A DNA stretch of 64,000 nt from assembly GCA_963682055.1 (NCBI GenBank), contig OY821740.1, positions 36,228,795 to 36,292,794 on the forward strand. Reading direction: 5' to 3'. The stretch comes from Primula veris. Taxonomy: Eukaryota > Streptophyta > Magnoliopsida > Ericales > Primulaceae. Positions 1 through 12,100 of the stretch are shown piece by piece; positions within the stretch are counted from its first letter, which is position 1, and the number at the start of each line of letters is the position of its first letter. Under the pieces are notes generated by a model. It was given only the letters and a program-made list of their open reading frames with translations. It was not told the DNA's origin and ran no database searches. Position numbers and translations under genes: made by a program.

Positions 1-19
1 TCTTTTTTGGCTGGTGCAG

Positions 20-2062
20 ATTGTGAAGGCGCTATGGGCATATATCAGGAAAAACAACCTCCAGGATCCAAGTAACAAGCGGAAGATAATATGTGATGAA
101 GCTTTGAGTATTGTTTTTGAAACCGATGAGACTGATATGTTCAAGATGAATAAGCTGCTTTCCAAACATATTCTTCCTCTTGGACCTACAAGTACGTAAG
201 CGTTATATATTCTTCCTCTTGCTTGGTTGCATTGTGTAAGTGCAAAAAGTATACCTGTTTGGTTAAAGGGGAAAACGATACTTCAAAATAATATTTACTG
301 AAAAATGTAGATGGTTTGGTAAAAATGAAAAAATATATAATTTTTAGTAATTTGTAACGATGAAACCAGTTGATTGTAGTGTGAGCTTTCAAAAGTTGCT
401 TTACGGGGTCTAGGCAGGAAGGGTCACCCTGGCGCCTAAGCCAACCTTTTCCAACCTAGCCTGGTTCTCCCCCGCCAAGGTCCGCATAATGCCTAGGCAT
501 CTAATCGCGGCCTAGTCCGCCTTTTGAAACACAGTTGTAGTGTAAGATAGGCAATATGCATTCTTTTATGGAAAAGAATTGATTTGTCATATTCAGAAAA
601 AGTAAGCTTTTTTCTGCATAAAAATATAGAAAAGTGTAGTTTTAATTGGTGCTACGAACACATTATCTTTCGAAGTATAAGAAAGCACACCGTTACTAGT
701 CGACCACACAACTTAATACCATTCCGTTTTTCGAAGATGAAAATTTTGTCATAGTACTTTTTGTTGATGGTGTGATTATTTTATAGTGTTCATTTCCTTG
801 ATTAATATGGCAGAAGAAACGACTCAGGCTAAGAGAGCGAAGGTAGATGTGGAATCTGTACCTGAGAGTAGTGAATCATCTGGTCCTTCAGGAGTGAGAA
901 TATCGGAGGCACTTGCTAAGTTTCTGGGCACAGAAGAGAAGGAGATGCTACAGTTAGATGCCATGAGGCGTGTTTGGGAGTACATTAAGGCTAACAAGTT
1001 GGAGGTATGGAAGCCTACTTGGCAGATTTGTGCATTTTACTTTTTGTTATTGTTTTGTATGGTTTTTGCTCCTATACAGACTAGTTTGCCTAGTGAATTC
1101 TTCTGGTTGAAGAACCATTTTGATTCTGGATATAACGTTTGAAGTATATACAAATGAGAGAGAGGAGAATAGGGTTATTTTTAAAATATCCTTTTTGTAC
1201 GGTCGTATCATTGACAAATCATAGTGGAAACCTTGCGAAAGCTCTAGGCAAGGAAGATATATGTTTGGATAACTTTATACAATAGGCAAGGAAGATATCT
1301 TCTTTCAGGAAAACTACTACTACTCATAAGAATTTTGCTGTATACCGTGTTCCATGTACGATGTAAATACAGTAGATAATAAAACATGTTAGATTGCCAC
1401 AAAGGAAGTTCTCAGATATTTTTTCTCCCATTTTAAAAGGTTTGCTCTAATCCTGTTTACGTTTTGAGGAACTAGAAATAGTATTTTTTTTGCAAAATGC
1501 CTTTGCTTTTATTGGTAATCATGCAAAATAGGGTACTAATGACTGTATTACATGTCTTGTTGGCAGTTTAAAAATTAGGGGTGTTTCATAGCGAGTTTCA
1601 AGTGTGATTTGTGTTGATACATAAATGTATTTCCGCTTCCACCTCACGTTTTGGCAAATTAGATTCGACTTGGGTGGAAAGTGAATCCTCTTATCTAAGA
1701 AAGCCCTGCATATGTTCCAACTTACCGTCTTATCTTTCCTCAGTTTGTCTTGTTCAACAGCCTATCTTTTGTTTAGCCTGTAGTGATTTTTTATTCACTA
1801 GTTTGTACTCTGCAAGGGTTTCTTAACCATAGGAGTACTTTTTTTTTTCGTCTTATGGCTTGTTGTTTGTTCACTGTCATGTCTAAACACCACTAGAAAT
1901 TAGGCAACGTATCTTGTAACAAATATTTGTTACGTGCAGGATCCTGTAAATCCAATGGCTATATTATGTGACGAGAAGCTTCGGGAACTTGTTGGGTGTG
2001 AAAGCATTTCTTCTCTGGGAATGTCCGAGATGTTGGTTAGCCGCCACCTGTCCAGGCAATGA
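20..2062 (+). CDS. Two-SWIB-domain protein, 5' partial (upstream activation factor spp27-like)
   Basis: Three coding exons are visible: 20-191, 787-1004 and 1940-2062 (stop TGA). They give 170 residues; the start lies before the window. Exon 1 follows an acceptor at 18-19 and encodes a SWIB domain (LWAYIRKNNLQDP, then a CDEAL-type segment ending KHILPL). Exon 2 encodes a charged Ser/Glu-rich linker and the start of a second SWIB domain (VWEYIKANKLE). Exon 3 completes it (DPVNPMAILCDEKL ending in SRHLSRQ). Phases 1 then 0 join without a frame break. SWIB domains are related to the MDM2 p53-binding fold and occur in chromatin-remodelling and Pol I activation factors, so a nuclear chromatin or transcription role is likely by family. 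Any N-terminal DEK-C domain would be outside the window. A possible 3'UTR intron runs about 2082-2204. The first intron holds a degenerate GCCTAGGC-rich patch at about 405-535. Confidence 0.85.
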
Positions 2063-4123
2063 TAATTTCGACTCATCATAATTGGTGAGTTTGTCGTAAT
2101 TAAATATTTATGAGAATAAAAAAAAACTTTATCTCCTTTTGATTATTTTTTTCTGGGCGCTTGTTACTGATTTTAAATGCTCAATTTTTTTGTGATCTTT
2201 GCAGGTAGGAGTATGGCTATTTAGGTTTTGTAGATGGCCTGTCGAAAAACTGATGTATGTTAATTCCCTCTAGTTGTAAGCAAGCTGCTCTTTTGTTTTA
2301 TTGAGACAGGTAGAAACTTAATATTAGTAAAGTTGGTAACTTAGTATTAGCTTGAATATGTACCTGAGCCTCTCGTTGCAAAAATATTTGGTGTAATTAT
2401 GCCACAAGCATGGTGAAGGTTTTGCTTATTTAACTTTGCTTTCTTTAATCTAAAATTCCTAACTTTTTTCTCTTGCTAAACTTCTCTTTAAGGGCATGCT
2501 CTATCGTGTATATAGATGCTGTATCTTTTTTTGAAAAGCATTCTTGTGAACTCCTCACTGCACCATGATAATAGTCATATAAGAATAATTAGTTTAAAGT
2601 TGTTTTGTCCGAGCAACTAATGTTTGTATAGAGGCGATCGGGGACGTTGCAGCTTTGCGTTTGGAATGAACTGTGAAGTGCACATCTCGGATCTCGGATT
2701 TGAATGTCATAGTAGTCTTTTTGTGCTGATTAATTTACTTCTCCACAGACCAACTAGTTCTTCACTCGAGTAGGCAATATTAGTTTTGTTGGCAAAAAAT
2801 ACAGGATTGGCGTTTTGATAATCAAAACTTGCAATTTGATATGCCACCAGTTGCTTTTAGGCTTTAGCTATATTTTTTGTACTTAACAGTTAACCCTTAC
2901 TTTTTATCCTCAGTCGTTCAAAGTAGTTGCAACTTGCAAAGTTGTGTGTAGCAGTATAGGCAGTAAAGATGGAATCAGTTGGACTTGAATTTCTCCATCT
3001 ACAGTGTTCTTTTGAGTCTCAATATTTCCTCAAATCCTTGAAAAAATTCCTCTATTTCCAGCAAAAGTATAAGTCGGCGCTTTTAACAAGAATCGCTTAT
3101 TTAACCTATTTAACAAGAATCAGCACTCTTTCTTTTCGATCCGTGCTCCCTAGAATAAGTCTTGAAAACTTTTATCTGAAAGAATGATACATTGCTTGTT
3201 TACCTATTTAAATAAGTTGATATGGAATACCCGATGATTATGCATGCTGTAGAGTGCTGATTCAAAGAAGTCAGACCTCATTGATGCTGAGGTGAAAATG
3301 AATAAAGCTTGGTACCATCATAAGTTTTTTGGGTTCTTTATGGTGACCAGTACAACATAAATTTGAGCTTTCTTTACTCTTATTCGAGACATAGCAGACC
3401 AGAATATAAGCTATGTAGTATGCGCGTCAAAAGAAGAATAATGAAGAGTTGGATGCGGGCGAGACACACGGCAACATGGGTTGAACAAGGATTTAAAAAA
3501 ATATTTCACCCCAAGAATTAGCCGGAAAAAAAAAGGGTCTAAAATTAGTAAATACAATTTTTGTGTTTTTCGACTAATATGTTTTTAATTTGTATATATA
3601 AATAGTACATATGTATATGTAAATCTTAATAGCCTTGTCCTCACCATATAGTGTATTTGGTTTACTGTTTACAAATTTGTTCGTATTTACATATCGTATT
3701 TGTGACCGACATCCATATCTGTGTTTCCGCGAAGAATCTTATAATCGCATATTCAAGAAATGTGTCACACACACACACATACAATTCTGTAAATATACAG
3801 TAATTTCCGTAAAGTGGTAAAGGAAGGAAGGAAGCATTTGCCACACAACTAACCTCCATGAAATTTCCTGCTAATACATAAAAGCTATATCTTACTGGTT
3901 AAGATTGATTGAAACCATTTTCTAAAGGTAAATTTTCTTGATAGGTTTTGCTTGGACAAAAGTGAGTTGGTTTGAGCGTGTCTAACACTCTCGCTGCAAC
4001 TAAATTATTGAACAATGACATCAATTTATTTTGATATGATTAAAAAAGTTTGTTCCATAGTACAACTTATTTTTTCTTAGATTTTAGAAAAAAAATTATA
4101 CGGACTCATAAATTACTGACTTA

Positions 4124-4388
4124 GCCTCGTTTGCTTGCGAGATCGGTAATCCCGGAATTATAAGTTCGATCGGAATAAGAGTTGTATTCGGAAAGATGTT
4201 TGGACTACTAATTCCGAGACTATCAATACCACCCTCACATGATTTTCCAAACACACTCATTTGGAGTCATTTGTAGTCCGAACGAGACACATAATCTCGT
4301 TTCTAAAATTGTATCCAAACACATCTTTTGTGGGATGCACGTGATTTGAAATCTAATCACACCTCAAAAAGTGCAACCAAACAAGCCC
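4124..4388. mobile_element. Possible MITE with GTTTGGTTGC-type ends
   Basis: The left end reads GCCTCGTTTGCTTGCGAG. The right end, read on the minus strand, is GGGCTTGTTTGGTTGCAC. The two ends resemble each other as imperfect terminal inverted repeats about 265 bp apart. No coding sequence lies between. I could not find a convincing target-site duplication, so the superfamily is uncertain. Similar GCTTGTTTGGTTGC words recur in the introns of the DOMON gene at 48.3-49.4 kb. Confidence 0.4.
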
Positions 4389-5099
4389 GGGAACTAGGAT
4401 TCGGCATCCGTTTACTAGAGGAGTTGTATTACATATGGACTTTTTTTCTCTTATGGCCTAAATGCTACAAATTATCATATTTTGTCAATATACACGGTAA
4501 AAAGGATATGGTCTGTACAAGGGGTTGTAGGCTTGTAGCTCATTTTAACCATGTTACAGTTCCTTTTCGGTTGTATATCACTTTTAACTTGTGAAGAATA
4601 ATGATTGATCAGATGCGATTACAAAATAGGTTAAATGTTATTTTTTTCTGACTCAACCCCCTGACTAGGGCTGTATTTTTGTATTTACCAATCAACTACC
4701 GTATCATTATTGCTGGTATCGTTGATGTGGTACGGTAATACCATACCGTTCAATATAATGGTATGATAATGATACTCGATTTTCAAGTTTCACGCTATTG
4801 TACCATTACCACATATCCAAATTAATAAACATTAAATATATTTTTTTATTAAGAAATAATATATTATTTAAGTGTGTGTTAGAATTGATTGACTTTTTTA
4901 TTTAAGGTTTCTCTTTTAACCAAGAAAAATAATGGTTATTTTAATCTAAAGAATCTAAATTTAAGTTTTCCAGTAAAAAAAACTTAGATTAAGATGAAAG
5001 AGTTTTTGCTTTGTTTGAAACACTTAGAAGTATTTGTTTTTGTATTTTAGTTTTTAGTTATTTCTTGGATACCAGCATTCAAAGACATTACAAAAGAAC

Positions 5100-5700
5100 G
5101 TAGACCGAAATAATAAAAACAGGAACCAAATACGTTTCCTACCCTTTATGCCTTTATAGATAGAAAAATACCTAAATAATTAATACATTCGACATTTGAC
5201 CAAACTTTGACTTGAAACATGTTATACCTAAATTGGTGAAACAAAAAAGTTCAAAATTCAGTTATATACTTTATCACCTAAATTATTCGATCAAGTTATT
5301 TTTAAAAATACATTTTGACAAATCAGGAACTTAAATAACAGGAACCAAATAAGAAAAACATGAACAAAATCCGTTATTTACCTTTTATACCTTTACACAT
5401 ACAAAATGTATAAATAATTAATACATTCGACATTTGACGAAACTTTTGATTTAAAAAATGTCGTATCTAAATTGCTGAAACAAAAAATTCAAAAATTTAG
5501 TTGTAGACACTTAAATTCTTTGATTAAGTTAAAAAAAAAACATTTTTAAAGATACAAAAGGCCTAAATAATTAATACATATGAGATTCTAAATGTCCTAT
5601 CTAAGATTCTAAATTGGTCAAACAAAGAATTCAAAATTTAGTTGTATACACTTAAATTCTTTAATTAAGTTTAAAAGTAAACATTTCAACAAATTTTGAT
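5100..5700. repeat. Degenerate tandem repeat, about three copies
   Basis: Three diverged copies of a roughly 200-230 bp unit lie head to tail. Shared words are AACAGGAACCAAATA, CCTAAATAATTAATACATTCG, CATTTGAC and GAAACAAAAAATTCAAAA. The third copy is shortest. The block lies a few hundred bases upstream of the UPL5 leader and is AT-rich and non-coding. Confidence 0.65.
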
Positions 5701-6135
5701 AAAATGTTTTTTTTTTAATTTTAGACTTACACGTAGTAGTTTATTACTAGACACCAGTACATACAATTACGTAACTCATAAACAAATTTACAAATTTACA
5801 AATTACTTATGTACATTAGTATATACTACTATACTTATATATAATATATACACACACAATAAATAAAAGGTTATTTTTTGATAATCTAAATATATACTAA
5901 TAGGGTTATTATCAGCAACAAGAAGCGTTGTGTTGCGTCTCTATCACTCTTTCTCTCTCCCTCTCTAAAACTCAGTTCTGTTGATCATCTTCTTCATCGC
6001 AATATCAAGAAATAGGGTTTATCACTAATCACTCAATAAAACAAAACGAACCCCATCTAAAACACAAACAAAACCCCATACAAAATTAAAAAGAAACAAA
6101 TCCCCTAATCAAATAATCCCCACCACTAACAACAA

Positions 6136-9100
6136 ATGTCCTCAATCGAATCCCACCGCTTTTCCAAACGCAAACTCGACGATTACGATCATGATATAAA
6201 CACCTCTTCTTTAACCTCTCCCAAAATGCGTACTAATCACAATAAAGATAAGAACAAAGAAAAAACCCTCGCTTCGACCTCCTCATCATCATCATCCACC
6301 TCATCATCGTCATCATCGTTTAATGAGCCGATACAGTTTTTCGTAACGATGCTTTCGGGCAGCCCAGTCAGAACCCTAGTCCTACACGGGCATCTCTCGG
6401 ATACAGTTGAGTTCATCCACAACCGAATCCACTCTTTAACCGGAATCCCTTCTGAGCACCAACGTTTAATCTTCCAAGGCAAACAACTCCAGTGGGATAA
6501 AACCCTAGCCCACTACTCTCTACAAAAAGACTCCTCTCTTCATTTAGTTGCTCGTCTCCGTTCCACCTCTCAGCCCCTCTCCTTCTCCCTCCTCGACTCG
6601 ATCATCTCGTTAATCCTCTCGTTAATCCGCTCCCACCTACCCCCTTCCTCCTCTAACAAGAAGTTATTACTCTCTAACCTCTCCGAGTTCCTCTCCGCTA
6701 CTCCTAAGATAGGAGGGTCGAATTCCTCTCCGTCCTCTCATTTTGAGATATTTTTATCGTCTTCCGCTCCGACTGCTTTAGTGATGTTGTATATATCGAC
6801 GGTTCCAGGAAACCGACAAACGGCGGATGATGCGATACGGCATTTTGTGTCTACGTGTAAGCGGGAGCTTTCAAAGGCCGTGCACCCTCATGTTGCGATG
6901 GTTTTGCTTCGGTTTTGTCATCTGCTTTCGTCGAGGAGTGGGGACGGGTTGTATGCGTTCTGTCGGTCGACGCTGGGGTCGATGATCGGGTCGGTGAGGG
7001 GAGGAGAGGGGGAGGAAGGAGGGAGGGTTGGGTTTCATGATGTTTTTAGGTTTGTGAGGGAGACCTCGGTGAGAGTCGGGAAGGAGTTGGATGGGGATGG
7101 GGTTTCTAGAGAGGCGGTAGAGGATTTCTCGGCTTTCCTCTCTCCTGTTCTTGAGGTGGTCAAGGAGGTGGTTGGTGTCATCGATCCAAGAGGGGAAAAG
7201 AAAAACTTTTCTTTCGAGGACGATATTGTGTATTTATATGGTATTTTGAATATCTTGTTGATAAAAATCGATGTTTGTTTGCGTAAGGTGGAGGAGGAGG
7301 ACAAGAAGGACGATAGGGCCGAGGCGGTGAACAAGAGGTTGAGTTGGTGCTACTATTTGCCGGTTTTGAAAGAGCTTTGGAGGATTTCTAAGTGCTTTCG
7401 TAACGCGGATGAGGTGTTTTGGACAAAGATGGAGAGGAGGAAGGTTGCGCTTACGTATCTAATTGTTACCTACACGAGGCGTGATGCTGAGAACAACAAT
7501 GCTTGGCTACTGGGGCACAAGGAGGCGTTGGAGTTCGAGTCGAGGAGGCACTTGGTGATGATGATGTTGCCGGATACGAGGGAGGATTATGACGAGTTGC
7601 ACGAGATGTTGATCGATAGGGAGCATATGTTGGCCGAGTCGTTCGAGTATATTGGGAGGGCGGATCCGGAGGCGTTGAAGAGCGGGCTTTTTATGGAGTT
7701 TAAGCATGAGGAGGCGACCGGGCCTGGGGTGTTGAGGGAGTGGTTCTTCTTGGTTTGTCAAAAGATTTTTAATCCGGAGAACGCCTTGTTTGTTGCTTGT
7801 CCTAATGATCGAAGGAGGTTCTTTCCTAATCATGGTAATTTCTTCTCTTTTTTTCGGTTGTTTGAGTTGTGTTTACAATGATGAAAATTGTAGATAGGAG
7901 GGGAATTTATACCTTGAGTAACAACTTATGATCAAGATCGAAACATAGAAAACTTTATCAGGGAGGAGATCCAATTAGCATATGTAACTTGAGCTAAATA
8001 GTGATGTTAAAAAGGTTAGGCTAGGGTATGATCTAAGGTGGCGAAAAACGGTGATGGTCGTTTGTCTTAAGAAATGACCTGGGCCCGAGTATGATGAGCA
8101 TATCTAGAGAAGGTATATAGCCAAAGGAAATGCAATGTGTGCAACTAGAAGGGTGCATGAATTTTCAATTTGAATATTTAAAAGATCTGCTTAACAAAGG
8201 TTTAATTATAACCGCTTGTAATTTTGTATTATGCTTATAACTCACTGCACATCCGAGTAAACACCAATTGACTCTAAAATTTGGTATATTTATCCATATA
8301 CAAACAAGTGATGGTGAAACTAAGTAAAAGTAAATCTTTCTATACAAATCAGGGGGAAAGATACAAATCTGGGAGAGGTGGAGGGGAAACATAATTTTTT
8401 GTTTGAGAGCTTAACAAAGTTCGATTTTGCCAACTTTTTAAAAAATAGAGAGAGATACGGATAAATATAAGGCATTGAAGAGTTTTTCTTTTGCTTTTTC
8501 TCGTTAAATTTTAGGCCCATTGTTTGTTTCTGTCCCCTGAAATACTATCATGGCATTGGCAATTATTATATTAATCTTTTTTCTGTCTTTTTAGTTGCCA
8601 ATTTTGCTATTGAATTAAGTAGTACGTTGTGCTACTTTTTTGATTCCATGTCCTTATATCAGGGCACTATATTGTTGGGACTTGGATTATTAAGTGGATA
8701 ATCATATTGTACGACAGAAAAACAAATCAGATTTTTGGTTCCTTTTGAGATTTCTAAGTAGGCTTCCTAATCCTTTCTTTACAATTTATGCCGTTATGCA
8801 TTTCATCATCACACTAATCATCAAAAAGTGCTTTTAATAGTAAGATTCACACATTTTTTTTCTTTGCAGTATCCAGAGTACACCCATCAGGTATAGGCCT
8901 AGAATATTTTGGCTTTGCCGGTAGAGTGATAGCGCTGGCGTTAATGCATAAATTGCAAATCGGAATCGTCTTTGATCGTGTGTTTTTCTTGCAATTGGCC
9001 GGAAAAAAAGTTACTTTGGAAGATATATGCGACGCCGATCCATGTATGTATAGCAGTTGCAAAAAAATATTGGAATTAGACGCTGATATTGTAGATTCAG

Positions 9101-12100
9101 ACGCTCTAGGTCTTACATTCGTAAGAGAAGTGGAAGAGTTAGGAGCAAGGACCATTGTGGAGCTTTGCCCTGGCGGAAAGGGTATTGCCGTGAATAGTGT
9201 AAATAGGCAAGCTTATGTTGACCGTCTTATTGAGCATCGTTTTGTCGAATCTATCAAGGAACAGGTACAGTGTTTCGCTAAGGGTTTTGCTGATATGCTT
9301 ATCATACCTGGTTCGTGTCAGTTGTTTTTCCAGAGTTTAGAGCTACAAGATCTTGATTGGATGTTGCATGGAAGTGAAATTGCTATTTCTGTAGAGGATT
9401 GGATGGCACATACTGAGTATAATGGCTTTAAAGTAACTGATCCGCAGATTTGCTGGTTCTGGAAGGTATGTGCATGCAGGATCCTGGTCTTACTACCCTT
9501 ATTACTAGTTGCAAAATATCTTTCTTAAGTTCTTTGATTTTGAAGAATTCTAAAACATACTTGTTAGTTTTGCTGTTATTATCTCATGGTTTAGGTGCAG
9601 CTTGTAAGCAAATAAGCTGGATTAGTTAAGTTTGGAAAAATGCTGGATTCATTCAGCTTTATGCTTCTTGCCTTTTCAGACCCAGAAAACAGAAGATCTA
9701 ACTTTTAACGTAATCGCGAAATTCCAGTCCAACTTTTAAGGAAAAAAGTCGAGTGAGGCCTTAGCTTGTGTTGTCTCCTCCCTTTAAGAATTAGACAAAT
9801 AACCACCATTTAACGCATACATATGCATATCATTGTGTATGTATATGCATTTCATTTGTGTTTATCTACTGTAGAAAGTTTATGTCTAAGAGTTTAAATT
9901 AGCGTAGAGTCGTTTCTCGTAGTCTCAAATGACTCTCAATTATGTTTGCTAGTTATCCTGGGCACGTGCCTTTTTCTTTATCCACATGAGCCATTTGGCC
10001 AGAATGTGCATTTCAGAAGTTTACGTAATGCTAGGATATGTGGATATGCATAAAAATTTGTGAATTAGGGCAAGTGTAACAATACTTTTATGGTGGTTGT
10101 AACTTCCAACATGTAAATGCAGTGGGGTTAATGGTTGAGAAAGATCAAGGATCAAAGGTGTAAACTAGTTTTAGAGAAAACTGAATATCAGTTTATTTGC
10201 CGCAGTTACTCAACTGCTTGGCAGTTATTTTATGTGTTATATATCTAGGATCTGTGTGTAGTTTTCTTTTATGTGTGATTAGTAAAACTTTTACTCTAAA
10301 CTCAGTTTAGTGTGTGGAGAGATTTGGCCTCTCGAAAGCCAATATTATGTTCGGTTTGTAATATAATTCCGTTTGTGAGTGTTTATTACAAACTTCCGTC
10401 TTACAATTCAGTCTTTTGATAGTTTGCACTGGAAAATTACACAGAAAGTAACTGAAACGTTACAGCAAGAGAAATTTATTTGGAAGTAGTCTTGAAGAAA
10501 AGATTTATCTTTTTTAAAAGGTGTTTGGGTTTAGTTTTGCTTGATATTTCTTTTTCCTTATGCTATTTTATATTTAAGTGGAGTATCGATCTCTGGGTTG
10601 GAGGGTGAGCCTTGGAGTAACTTTAAAGTTTCTACTATATGACCTGGAGGTCACGCGTTCAAGTTGTGGGAGCAGCATCTTGCAAAAATTGTAAACGAAG
10701 TCTGCCCCTTAGTTGTAGGAAGCTTCCGAACTGCCGATGCTTCCGCCTCGGAAGCTCGCACCCACGCTTTGGAAGCTCACGGAAACTTCCACTTTCATAT
10801 ATAACCCAACCCTAACACATCGGCTCATATTTCTATGCTAATCTGGAAGAGTACTACATTTTCTTTTTTGTTTTTCAAGTATTGGGATAATTATTATCGT
10901 TTAATTGTATTTTTTTTTACATAAAATTATAGAAATAAAAATAAAAATTCTACACCATCCGCTTCCTCGCTGCCGCTCCCGCTTCGTGCGACTCTGCCCA
11001 CAGTAGTCCTATAGTAAGCCCGATCCCTCCTCGAACCCCGCACATAGCGGGAGCTTCGTGCACCGGGTTGCCCTTTTATTGATCCTTGGGTTCTTACTGC
11101 AATTTCGGCTTTTGCTGTTATTGATTTAACTTGTGTCTCCATCTCTTTCAACTCTCTTTTTGCAAATTCCAAGTGTATTGACCTGATATTATTTGTCACA
11201 TCACAAACAAGAGGTGAGTCTGTCTTATAGGGTGAGTGAATTTGAAAACTATGTAGATTCCTGTTTGTAGGAATTTAGCATTACCAGCTGTTAAATACTA
11301 TTGCATTTGAAGATCTAGTAACTCTAATTGAGTTACCCTGTGCAGGAATAAAGAGTTAATAATACCTTTAAAAGGAGCTTATATTTTTCAAGTGTTTTTT
11401 TTATTTTGTTTTTTAATTAGAGGTAGTTGGGAGATTGTGAACTACTTGCTTCATCTTGTAAGTGATGAAAATCATGAAATGCTTTGCAATAGGGTACTTG
11501 ATATTTTTCCTCTACGTATTTGGACACCCAGAAATATTGCATAATGCATACTAATATGAGGGAGTGTCATGTTTCCAAGATATGATGCTGACAAAATTAT
11601 GTGACGATGGATCAAGTATACAATGATTTTGGTTCTTGAATGGACTCAGGGTAAGAAAAAATAACATTTTTCATCAAGACGGAATCTACTCTTTTATTCA
11701 AACATATTTCTTAAACTTTCTTAAAATTTACCCCGATCCCTCCTCGAACCCCGGACATAGCGGGAGCTTCGTGCACAGGGTTTGCTCTTTTATTGATCTT
11801 TGGGTTCTTGGCATCTTGTTACAATTTTGGCTTTTGCTGTTATTGACTTGTGTCTCCATCTCTTTCGACTCTTTTTTTGCAAATTCTAAGTGTATTGACC
11901 TGATATTATTTGTCACATCACAAACAAGAGGTGAGTCTGTCTTATAGGGTGAGTGAATTTGAGAATTATCAATTATATAGTTTCCTGTTAGTAGGAATTT
12001 TAGTATTACCAGCTGCTAAATAGTATTGCATTTGAGGATCTCGTAACTCTGATGGACTTACCCTGTGCAGGAATAAAGAGTTAATAATGCGTCATGCCTT

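Larger units (their letters stand above)
2063..6135. other. Intergenic region with AT-rich DNA and degenerate repeats
   Basis: No coding segment with splice-compatible ends or a recognisable protein family was found on either strand. The first ~250 bases are the SWIB gene 3'UTR. The rest is AT-rich, with a MITE-like segment at 4124-4388 and a threefold degenerate repeat at about 5100-5700. A pyrimidine-rich leader (CTCTTTCTCTCTCCCTCTC, about 5945-5965) probably marks the UPL5 transcript start region. Confidence 0.6.

Noticed and set aside
786..1142. A separate small gene beginning at the MAEETTQ methionine
   Set aside because: Splice sites and phase join this exon to a SWIB domain on each side, so it is an internal exon.
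7035..7833. Minus-strand frames within UPL5 exon 1
   Set aside because: Antisense shadows of a long GC-richer exon.
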